From Oxytricha trifallax (taxonomy: Eukaryota; Ciliophora; Spirotrichea; Sporadotrichida; Oxytrichidae): a stretch of DNA of 64,000 bases. Under the pieces are notes generated by a model. The model did not search any database and had not been told where the DNA came from. It saw only the letters and a program-made list of their open reading frames with translations. The position numbers were made by a program, and so were the translations under genes. Below, in pieces: positions 1-8,433 of this stretch (its first letter is position 1; every line of letters starts with the position of its first letter). The stretch covers positions 1 to 64,000 of the forward strand of contig ARYC01001300.1 in the NCBI GenBank assembly GCA_000711775.1, written 5' to 3'.

Positions 1-1262
1 GGCCCAAGCAAGCCTAAAGAGGAAGAAAAGAAAGAGAAGCCAAATCCCTTTACGGGTAAATTTAATATGTGAACTTATTCATTCGTTTAAGTCTAATACT
101 TATTTATAACACAAAATCTTCCTTCTCTTGCGCACACTTTTGCTTTATCATCGCTGACTCTTTTAGCAGCACTTTAAATAAAATCTACTGTATCTATCTT
201 CAGATCGTGCATCAAATGATAGAGCAGAAGCTTCTTGTAATGGCCTTTTAATAGGCCTCAATATAGTTCAATTCCATTGAATTGAGGGCTATAAGGAACA
301 TTAAATACAGGTGTTATATTAAGCCTTTCATATTCTCTCCTCGAGTCTTTAGTTTTATGAACTGATAAGTTATCAACAATCAGGATGATATCTTAGTCAG
401 CATACTTATCTCTGAGCTATTGCAAATTTTAATATATTATTCAGTCTTAATAGAGCGAGGGTGGATAACATAAGTCTCAAGTCCACTATCTTCACTGATT
501 CCACCAAGGATTGCATGAGTTTATACCTTAACCTTTTAATCATAAACTTCTATGTTGCTGTACTTCTTATACCAAGACCTCGATATGAAGTATTAAACGT
601 GAATAATGCCTCATCAGCGTGCATGAACTTTATATTATGCTCTTAAGCCTCTGCATTTAATCGAATATATAATTTAAATTATCCTTATAAAATGGAACAT
701 TAAAGTCGATCACTCTCTTAATGCGGTTGACAGTCTTGTAAGAGATACCATTCTTTTTATAGATATTAGCTATGGATTATGCAGAGATGTGTAACTCAGG
801 AAATTAACGATGAAACATCACAGCCCTCTTTTCCAGAGAGAAATGAGCCCAGTATTTAAGAGTCTTATCATTGATAAGATAATCGATATGATGCTACTAG
901 AATTTTAAAGGTCTTTTAGGCTTAGAATTAAGATGCTATCTCTTTAAATTCAATGCTAAAAGACAGTGTGACCTAACAGTAGCAGGAGATTTATGGAGCA
1001 GTCTAGCAATAGATGTGTAATTTAGAATTGGTCTAAGTTGATCACTTTAATCATCACATCCATAACGCAACTTAAACAATAAATCTATATACTCACTGTC
1101 ATAAACTGACCCCAAACCTCGCATATACTCACTTAAATTACTAATATTTAAAACATAAACCCCTACATAAACCCTATTAAAACCCTAATAAAGCATGCGT
1201 TAATAGTCTACTTTTATCAATCAAAAACTTAATCAAACAACTTCAGGGGTTTTGGGGTTTTG
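1..1262 (-). mobile_element. Telomere-bearing element (TBE) transposon, right part, cut by window start
   Basis: The right end reads as two G4T4 units plus a final G (1246-1262), followed at once by AAT (1263-1265). TBE elements of Oxytricha-type ciliates end in 17 bp of C4A4 telomeric sequence and insert at ANT targets, so both terminus and target fit. Inside lies a minus-strand IS630/Tc1/mariner-type transposase (about 105-1124). The left end and any other TBE genes lie outside the window. Bases 1-60 are open on the plus strand with a Lys/Glu-rich reading that could be the end of a convergent TBE gene, but it is too short to tell. TBEs are germline-limited and are removed during macronuclear development. 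Confident of family; the exact TBE subtype is not determined. Confidence 0.88.
105..1124 (-). pseudogene. TBE transposase (DDE, Tc1/mariner superfamily), decayed
   Basis: Starting at the ATG ending at 1124, the minus strand reads MRGLGSVYDSEYIDLL, then a helix-turn-helix-like region with YTSIARLLHKSPATVRSHC and the block LKYWAHFSLEKRAVMFHRQF that I recognise from the TBE 42 kDa transposase. Further on come LGGISEDSGLETYVIHP, the second catalytic region VDNLSVHKTKD and the final catalytic motif SPQFNGIEL. TAA/TAG codons in the middle read as Gln. The reading frame changes several times (around 540, around 240 and near 130), and a TGA stands where the family has Trp just after the last catalytic Glu. 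This copy therefore looks inactive. An assembly problem cannot be excluded for single-base breaks. Confidence 0.85.
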
Positions 1263-1316
1263 AATGTATAGGGCAATAAAAGTAACATACTTAATCTCTT
1301 AAACACATATTTTTAG

Positions 1317-1912
1317 ACTGCAACTCATGAATTTTGTCATGCCCTCGGGATTCACCATTGTAAATACTATGAGTGCTTAATGAATGGGTCCAACAAGATT
1401 GATGAAGCAGATCGTAAACCATTCTTACTTTGCCCTATTTGCACAAGAAAACAAAGAACTTATCTAAGAATAGAGGACAATCATAAAACTATTTTTAAAA
1501 GAAACATTTTATTATTATTTGGCTTATGATAAATATCATCTAGCACTTTGAAGAGGTATCAAACTTTATGGAGTCTAAGTTATCTGATATGCTGCTTAAT
1601 GAAGTTGAAATCTACTCTAAAATGATTTAAGATATGAGGAATTTTGACTCAGACGATAGATATAACACAAGTCTTTAACTTGTTAATGCCCCTGATTTAC
1701 ACAACTACACAAATGACAATGATAGAACTTCATTTGATGCAGGAGAATACACCAATAGAACAATAAACACAGAGGACAATGAAAAGGGGTAAACATAGTA
1801 ACACATGCGCACTTAGGAATTAAATCAATAAGAGTAACCATAGAAAAGACCATAACTTACTTGCATGTCAAGATTTTGTTTATTAGTCAGATCCTTCGCC
1901 AAATAAAAGTGA
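1317..1912 (+). CDS. Archaemetzincin-like zinc metalloprotease, C-terminal part
   Basis: The reading begins after an AG acceptor or element border at 1316 and contains HEFCHALGIHHC, the extended zinc motif HExxHxxGxxHC of archaemetzincins. It is followed by the family-typical YYECLMNGSN, ADRKPFLLCPICTRK and the second Cys pair. The N-terminal half is absent: the TBE ends only 54 bases upstream, so it must lie left of the element or elsewhere. A 53 bp AT-rich insert (1482-1534) between two AAT repeats breaks the frame; removing it gives RIEDNIIQHFEEV and a continuous reading to TGA at 1912 (180 codons here). The C-terminus is Gln-rich. Archaemetzincins are metallopeptidases of unclear physiological substrate. 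Confidence 0.8.
1482..1534. other. Putative IES (53 bp) in the archaemetzincin-like gene, pointer AAT
   Basis: The insert is about 85% A+T, has no GT-AG ends, and lies between AAT at 1479-1481 and AAT at 1532-1534. Left in place it leads to a TGA stop. Taking out the insert plus one AAT joins GAG GAC AAT to ATC ATC TAG in frame. Confidence 0.7.
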
Positions 1913-1939
1913 TCAATATTTATATTTTATGCTTATTTT

Positions 1940-2460
1940 TTAGTGAAATAAATAACTTACTATAGAATTTATGGCAACAACTCTCTTTTGATCTCCTGAA
2001 AGACTTAAAAGTGAATAATAACTTTGAAGTGAGCGATTCTTGCTTGCATTTCGTTTTGAAGTAGTTATAAGAAATACCAGCGAGTGCTGATCTGAAAGCG
2101 TCTCTTTAGATGCTTGCTTTTTGTTGAGGATCTTGGACTGCTTGTTGAACCTTGTCAAATTCTTTTTAAATTTTGTATTTTAACAGCTCTGTTATGGAAG
2201 TGAAGCTCAAGATTCAATTTCTCATTGGTTAAGAAGTTCTTAACTATATCTTATTATATCATATTCATTATGAATTCTAACGTATTCGAGCTTTTACTAT
2301 AAGCATTTGCTCCTCCTCGCAAACATCAGACCATTGAGCGCAAAGTTGTTTTATTTATAAAAATAGAGTAGAAAGCAATCAAATATTCGTGATGCCAGAT
2401 CAAAGCTCTGATCCATTCATTATGTGACCATCCACCATGTTACTAAGAAAATATGTAAAC
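1940..2460 (-). CDS. Unrecognised minus-strand coding segments, including a piece related to the gene at 2771
   Basis: Reading the minus strand leftwards from 2430, one frame gives GGWSHNEWIRALIWHHEYL, clearly protein-like. A second segment (about 2340-2170) reads CLRGGANAYSKSSNTLEF, and a third (2160-1985) reads EFDKVQQAVQDPQQKAS and ends at a GTAAGT donor. The three are in different frames, with AT-rich stretches between them. The first segment shares GGTGGATGG with the decayed copy at 4205-4460, where that motif sits exactly in the gap of the gene at 2771. It may therefore be an inverted germline segment of that gene. No family was recognised and the true gene structure is open. Confidence 0.4.
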
Positions 2461-2770
2461 AATTCTTAGTGAGGGGAAACTTGTTCTGGACCAACAGCTT
2501 CAAAATAAAATCAGATTTTTTTAATTATAATAATAATAATGTATCAATTTAATTATTCTGAAAGAAGAGAGCTTTGATTAACTTCTTATATAATAAATAA
2601 AGGGATTAACCCCAGAGGAAGAGGGCAAACTTTTAATGTTATTATTAATAATAGTTAATTTTAGAGCAAAGGAAGATTTTATTTATTTATATTCACTTAT
2701 GATTGACGCTTAATTACTGAATTGTTTATTATAAGATTATAAGTTAATAAATAATATAATAACTTTAAAT

Positions 2771-4044
2771 ATGTTAAGCTAGAATCTCCTTAAAGCTTCA
2801 TCCACTATGATGAGTGCTAATGCTTCTTTCCTCCAAAAGATGGTCATGGCCACTGCAGTCCCAGCAAGAGACTTCTCAGTAGCTTACAACGTAAAGTCCA
2901 AGTTCGAGGCCGCATTCCAAAAGAAGCTTGAATATAAATTATTAGGTCAAGGAGCCAAAAAAGTGTAAATATACATATTGCTTAATCAATGAATATTTTA
3001 GACAAGAGCCCACTATAATTAGTATGGTCAAGGCTTTTATCAAGAAAATATTAAAAACATGAGATAAGGTTACGTTCACCCATATCACAGTGAAAGATAC
3101 CCATTGGTGTTCTCATACTATGGATATATGAAGACTCTTTTTGAAGCTGTTTCTAATATTAAACTACACTACGAATCCCTTTCAAGAAGCAGAAGAGTTT
3201 AATTATTACAGTTCTTCTACATCGGAACAATCAACACTGTAAGTTTAAGTACTCTATAGACCAGACATTTCACTTATTTCCTTGGTCCAAAGTTCACCAC
3301 CTTCTATAATGTGTACACTAGATATGAGACTCAACAACTTTCAATGCATTCCCATTAAGCAAATGCTACATTTTAAAATGAAAAGAGAGCAGCTCGAATT
3401 AAGTAATTAAAGTAACATGAATATGATTTGTAAAGAAGAGACAATAATTATAGATAACTTCTTAACTGTATATTCAGCTGTTAACATGCTTAAAACAATC
3501 TAAAACTATTATTAAATACAGAACCCACTTGAGAGAAATCGTTACTGGATCATTTGACAAAGTTTATAATTTAAAAAGCATATCATCAAAACTAAATTTG
3601 TTTAAGTCAATTCAAGGGATTATAGTTAATTATAGGCAAACTTTTAAGTCTCTTTTAAATGGTGTTGTTGCCGATCTTGATAGAAAGTAAGTTATTAATA
3701 TAAGTTTTAATAGTTTTAAAATAATTAAAAGGAAGACTATCTCCATGTAATTAGAAAACATCCCAGGCCTCAAGAAATGAACGAGCACAGATTAATCGCT
3801 AATCTAAAGTCTCGTATTTTATTTAAACAATCTTTATATCTTATTCGTTTATATTTTAATTCACATATCAAACATAAAATAATAAAGGAAATTAAAAAAT
3901 ATAAATAAAAAAGAAGCAACAGGCATCAGGTCAAGGAAATTGATCATTATAATAAATTGAGTAGAAGAGGTCTTTTGTTTATCTTCTTCTACATCCTTAT
4001 TTAATTTATAATATTATATAATTTTATAAAATTAATTAATTAAT
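2771..4044 (+). CDS. Unrecognised protein, possibly mitochondrial; gene likely scrambled or interrupted
   Basis: The start ATG at 2771 opens MLSQNLLKASSTMMSANASF, which is basic and hydroxylated with few acidic residues, like a mitochondrial presequence. After a 39 bp intron (2963-3001) it continues RAHYNQYGQGFYQENIKN and FSYYGYMKTLFEAVSNIK to FFYIGTINT at 3238. A 21-base GT-AG piece (3239-3259) follows, then RHFTYFLGPKFTTFYNVY. From about 3480 another frame is open (TIIKYRTHLREIVTGSFDK, then, after an intron near 3690, EDYLHVIRKHPRPQEMNEH). At least one frame change between 3420 and 3480 is unexplained. The decayed copy at 4205-4460 holds extra codons exactly at the 3239 gap, so the block GGW...WHHEY (found inverted at about 2370-2430) is probably missing there. 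I do not recognise the family; it has the look of a ciliate-specific protein. Confidence 0.5.
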
Positions 4045-4204
4045 GATGGATGTTTGGACCTTGGGTGTGATGGAGATATTATGATAATTATATTATTCTA
4101 TTAGTTTTGAAGAATTGGGAGGAGTGGGTCGTGTTCGAATTTCATGACTCCGCTTGAAATACCAGCCAATTATAAACTTTCATTTAAATTGAAGTTGGTT
4201 CTGA

Positions 4205-4460
4205 GATTTTATGATTCATAGTTTTAGTATAATGGAAACTTCTTTACGAAATCATATTCATTGATTTAATTGCTGCTCTCTTGTTGGGGTTAAATGTAGC
4301 ATTATTTGATATTTCGATGAAATGTCTGGTCTCAATATAACCAAGGTAGAAAGCTTTATTAATCCTACCATCCACCGAGTCTTGAAACAGTGTTGATTGT
4401 TAATAATCTAATAAATTAAGCAATCTTGACCATACTCAATCTTGTTAGTGGGCTCTTATC
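4205..4460 (-). pseudogene. Decayed inverted partial copy of the gene at 2771-4044
   Basis: On the minus strand this stretch repeats short blocks of the plus-strand gene in the same order: AGAGCCCAC and TATGGTCAAG (exon 2 start), ACAATCAACACTGT, GACCAGACATTTCA, AATGCTACATTT, AGAGAGCAGC and TGAATATGATTT. Between the third and fourth blocks it also carries CTCGGTGGATGG, which the plus-strand gene lacks at that place. Frames are broken throughout. It is an old duplicate or a discarded paralogous segment. Confidence 0.65.
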
Positions 4461-4518
4461 TTTATTTATAATAAATAACCTGAAAAATATAAACAAATTA
4501 TCAAAATGAAATAAAAAA

Positions 4519-6072
4519 TCATAATTCATTAAATTAATTTTAAGATGCATCTGTACTTTAACCTAAATTCTAATTAATAGTTTGTGTTGTAGTGAGATTA
4601 TTTGAGCTAAGTGTGACATAATTCCTATTAGATCTATTTTGTTTGACAATCTTATAATTGACAGCCATTTCTTTGATTTGATCTTATTTTGACTTTAAAA
4701 TGTTAAGCTAATCAATAACTGTTTTCTTTTCTTGGTAATTACTTTTAATGATTTCAGGATATGTTTCTCTTTAATTCATGTAGTCTTCAAGTGTCTATCT
4801 TCGCATGTGAGAATACTCATTTTCATTTCTTTTCTAAAAGTAAAACTTAAATGTCTATCTGGAATTTGGAAGTTTTGTTATATATGGGTACTTTGAAGGC
4901 AAAACTTAATCTCGAGTATATTGGGTTTTTTATGCATAATTAGAAATCCCTTCATTTTGTTTTATATTTATACTCTAGCTAGACTTAGTTTTACTTATAT
5001 TTGATATAGCTGGGAGGGTAGATAATGTTTTAGTATCTTTCTTTGATACAGTTGATTATTTCATGCTATTTAATAAGGAAGGATTCTAGTGAATATTCTT
5101 GGTTGAATAACTATAGTTGATTTGTTTATCATGTACGAAATAGTCATCTTATTCAGTCTCAAGTTTCACATCTTCGAAAATTGGATTTTGGTAAGTAGTT
5201 CTTCCTATAAGTTTGCTATCGAAATCAATTTTTTATTTTGGAGAATTATCGACAGAAGTCTAAATAAATTGAACTATCTTGTCATTCTCATTATTTTACA
5301 GGTAATTGCCATGTTAGGTAAATAAATTTACAAAACTAGAGGTGTGCTTTGCCACGCTATCAATGTCCAATTTTTACTATAAGTTACTTAAAAGAAATAA
5401 AATTGGTGCTTACTGTATCAGATAGATTCTAAACAATTGAGTCCCTCTGTAACAGCTAACTTATTGTAAAGAGCAATGAACAAAAATCAGTTGGGAGAGC
5501 TATAATAAAATAATACATCAGTTATAATGTTTATTATTAACTATAAGAACTGAATATCTCCTTGCAGTTACTTCTAATGTCTCAGCTTTCTCATTATGTT
5601 TCTGAAATCTAAATACAATATTAAATTGAAAAGTTTCTTTTTTACTTTAATTCACTTTCTCATTCTACGATATATCTTGCAACTCTGTGAATGACAAAAA
5701 GGCTAACTGAGTTTTGTTGCTATTTGAAATAAGCTACTAAAATTTATCAAATGTGATGGTAATCCTATTGTCTAGGAAGAGTTAATATAGCCTCTCTACT
5801 TTAATCATATTTGTAGAAGGATCTGCAAACATTTTAAACAATTTTTAGAGTCCATCTTATTGTCTTATTTCGTTATTGGTGACTGTGTATTTTGAGCTTG
5901 CTTTTTAGTTGTATCGTTTCTTCACCCAATCAATCATTTGTCTAGAATCGAATGTTGGAGATTTAATAGAAGGAGTTGCTAAAACAGAAACTTCAAGCTT
6001 AGATCTTTTTGGTGATTTTAGATCAGACAAACGCAAGGTTTTTTACGATTAAACTCTACTAATTGACTTCAT
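4519..6072 (-). CDS. Unrecognised protein with possible EF-hand-like region and Ser/Gln/Asn-rich tail
   Basis: The start at 6072 reads MKSISRVQSQKTLRLSD. Then come SRQMIDWVKKRYNQKASSK and a region LFKMFADPSTNMIKVERLYQ, which resembles a calcium-binding EF-hand without strong loop residues. A second segment (5499 down to about 5360) reads ALPTDFCSLLFTISQLLQ. The tail from 5350 to the TGA at 4519 is rich in Ser, Asn, Gln and Lys (for example FVNLFTQHGNYLQNNEND, SHMRRQTLEDYMNQRETY). The first two segments join in frame if 5506-5546, flanked by CTATAA repeats, is removed as an IES. A GT-AG intron ending at the same AG is the alternative and gives a different frame. A further one-base frame step near 5350 is unexplained. 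Function unknown. Confidence 0.6.
5506..5546. other. Putative IES (41 bp), pointer CTATAA
   Basis: Direct repeats CTATAA at 5500-5505 and 5541-5546 flank an AT-rich insert in the minus-strand gene. Excision joins SVLI to ALPTDF in frame. An intron with a GTAACT donor is a competing explanation that gives a different downstream frame, so this call is tentative. Confidence 0.4.
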
Positions 6073-6157
6073 TATAATTTATAATTTAATCTCTTAATTG
6101 CACAAATAAATTTATATTAATAGGATTGGAATGTAATATATTTGGAAAACAAATTTA

Positions 6158-6709
6158 TCAAACGAAAATTTCTTTCTTAATATGTTCGAATTTAGCTGTG
6201 TCTGGTTCTTTGAGAAGTTTCTTGAGATAGGTGACCTATCTCTCCATGAGTTTGTAACTTTCTTAGATAGTGTTGAGCATGTTAAGTTGAGTATTTAGGT
6301 AAAAGGACTCGGCATCTTATTTTGAGTTTGAAACAATCAAATTGAGTGCCGAAAAAACGTCTTCGCCATCCTCAATTTTGTCAATTCCAAAAAGTTTCAT
6401 TCTTAATTGTAGGAGTGCCTTATTTATCTCAATCTTGAAAGCACTTCTCCAAGCAATGCCGTATTCCTTCTCTTTTTGATCATGCTCACTGCTCAAATAT
6501 CTAGCTTGGTTATTAAGTTTCTTCCATTATTCATATTACTCTTTACAATGCTCATTCAGATTTTTAAAGTCAAGAACATTAGTTTTGTTTGCACTGATGC
6601 ACTGATCGCAATAAGTGGAGCCATAGTTGGTGTCCAGATACAATAGATTGTAGTCTGAATGAGATGGACATTTCTAGTAACGAATTTCTACGGTTATGTT
6701 GCTATTCAT
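6158..6709 (-). CDS. Unrecognised protein with a small Cys/His zinc-binding motif and coiled coil
   Basis: A single open frame of 183 codons starts at 6709 (MNSNITVEIRYQ) and ends at TGA 6158, with TAA/TAG read as Gln. Near the N-terminus CPSHSDY and YCDQC give a C-x2-H...C-x2-C arrangement, as in half of a B-box or similar zinc-binding fold. The rest is charged and helical (KEQYEQWKKLNNQARYLS; ESYKLMERQVTYLKKLLK) and probably forms a coiled coil. No catalytic motif is visible. It lies between two other minus-strand genes with its own AT-rich spacers. Function unknown; B-box-type adaptor is only a guess. Confidence 0.7.
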
Positions 6710-6816
6710 TTTTATTTATTTATTTTAAGTTTACAATTAAATCACTAGTTTAAAACAAAGAATGAGTTGAAGTGATTAAAAATGAAATTCTGATGAAATT
6801 AATACATAAACGTTGG

Positions 6817-7987
6817 TCATGGTCTCATGAAGGATTGAACCATTTCATAGTTTTTCATAATTGATTTGTAAGCTGATGAAGTGTCTCTGATAGTTTGTTG
6901 AATATAGTTGAGTGGATTAAGGATCATACTTCCATAGCCATTGATGTAATTATATACTAACTGCTCATCGACTTGTTTTGAGATTGTGAGAGATTTCAAT
7001 ATTGACATCACTAGTTCATAGGCTTGTTCATCATAGGAATCCTTAATCTTGGGGTTTCTGAGGAAAACTTCGTTGATTGAGAGTCCCATATTTTTTCCAA
7101 AATCGAAATAATCATGATTCTCGTAGTCTACAATGGATTCATGAATTTTTCTGTAGATATCAACTCCGTTGACGATTAGGTTATGACTAGCATGAACAAT
7201 CAGAGTGAATGGATGCCCAAATATCTCAGCCATCCTTAAGAGTTCCTTAAGATCATCCTCAAGTACCTTGCACTTACAACCCCCAAAAATGAGATGATAT
7301 AACTATATTTAAATAATTTGTTTGTGATATATTTTCTACCTGTTTAGAATAAGTCATTATATAAAAATAAAAATTTATAAATTTAGCATTTACAAGAACT
7401 TATGAATTTAATTAATGAGGAAATTTCTGTTTTCTAAAGAATTAATTTATTTGAAAATATAAATTATTTTAAAGTTATTCAAGAAAATAAATTAGGTTAT
7501 TTATCTATAAAAATATAAGTTAAAAAATTGCTTTAAATTTAAATCATGTGGATTTTTTATTAATTTTATATATTAATTTAATAACAATTTTTAATTAAGA
7601 ATCAATAATTTAAAAAAATATTTATTAAATTCTCTTGAACAGTAATTGAAATGATAAGCTTATTAAAAATTTTGGGTTTGTGGACTAGTGAAGAGCTGTG
7701 GGGAACTTATGTACTGCCTCAGAAATCTCATGAAGTGCTCTTTTGACTGACGAGAAACTTTCTTGGTTCAAATCTTCTATTGCTTCTTTCAGTAACAATC
7801 CGATTTCTTCAAAATCTGTGAGACAGCTTTGCAAATCTGGAAGTTTAGCATCCAATATTCCCTCGAAGAAACCCTCAGCAAACAATGCGATGTCCTATTT
7901 GTCAAGAGAATTTGGAGTCTGCTTTGAGTAAGTTATTCCACAAATACTTAATAAAGTAACTAAAGTTAATGAGATTAGTTTTTACAT
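6817..7987 (-). CDS. Small secreted protein of a ciliate-wide family of unknown function
   Basis: The start at 7987 gives a signal peptide, MQKLISLTLVTLLSICGITYS. It is followed by LFAEGFFEGILDAKLPDLQS, LTDFEEIGLLLKEAIEDL and, after the insert, ELLRMAEIFGHPFTLIVHAS. The pattern EG(F/L)xEGxLDxKLPDLxxCLxDFE followed by a FGHPFT...NLIVNGVDI block is one I associate with abundant small secreted or membrane proteins in ciliates. A 412 bp AT-rich insert (7275-7686) between ACT repeats splits the gene. Without it the reading is 252 residues, in frame, ending at TGA 6817. The insert has no GT-AG ends in the needed phase. Biochemical function unknown. Confidence 0.8.
7275..7686. other. IES (412 bp) with ACT pointer, in the secreted-protein gene
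   Basis: ACT occurs at 7272-7274 and 7684-7686. The sequence between is over 80% A+T and non-coding. Removing 412 bp joins CTT CAC TAG to TGC AAG GTA on the minus strand, restoring one 759-base frame. The removed piece cannot be a GT-AG intron in that phase. Confidence 0.8.
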
Positions 7988-8433
7988 TTTATTATTATTA
8001 AAACTAGCCTCAGACGTTTGATATTTTGACCATAAATAAACATTTATCAAACATTTTTCGAGTTAGCATTTTTATATAAACATTAAAATTCTTAAAATAA
8101 AATTATTATAGACATATATTTATAAAGATTAACAAACTTTTTATTATCGAAAATTAATTTTTTTTCATTTAAAAAAATAGTGAGTATATAAAAAACTAAC
8201 CATTTATCATGATATATTTTTATTTCATGGTGTAATTTAGATTTGAAATAGAATCTAATATATTAATATTTTTCTTTTGAAATAATATAAAATATACAAA
8301 CAAATATCTACAATTAGCATGAATTGCTATCGCTTATATTTTGAGTATTTTATAATTAATGAGAATGAAATAAAATAATAAATTAGCATATTTTCTAAAA
8401 TGCAGTTTAATATTTCAATTGGATAGTCATAAC
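7988..8433. other. AT-rich intergenic spacer between divergent genes
   Basis: Very AT-rich, with runs of T and A. It separates the minus-strand gene starting at 7987 from the plus-strand gene starting at 8434, so both promoters should lie here. No recognisable element was seen. Confidence 0.6.

Noticed and set aside
1141-1200. Degenerate CCCTA/CCCTAAT motifs that look telomeric
   Set aside because: Not regular C4A4 repeats; treated as TBE subterminal sequence.
4120-4170. A GTGTTCGAATTTC stretch resembling a tRNA T-arm
   Set aside because: No matching acceptor, D or anticodon arms; no tRNA could be built. It lies beside the decayed gene copy.
5122-5325. Plus-strand ORF of 67 codons
   Set aside because: It overlaps the minus-strand gene with strong Ser/Asn/Gln codon character and has an unspecific hydrophobic composition.
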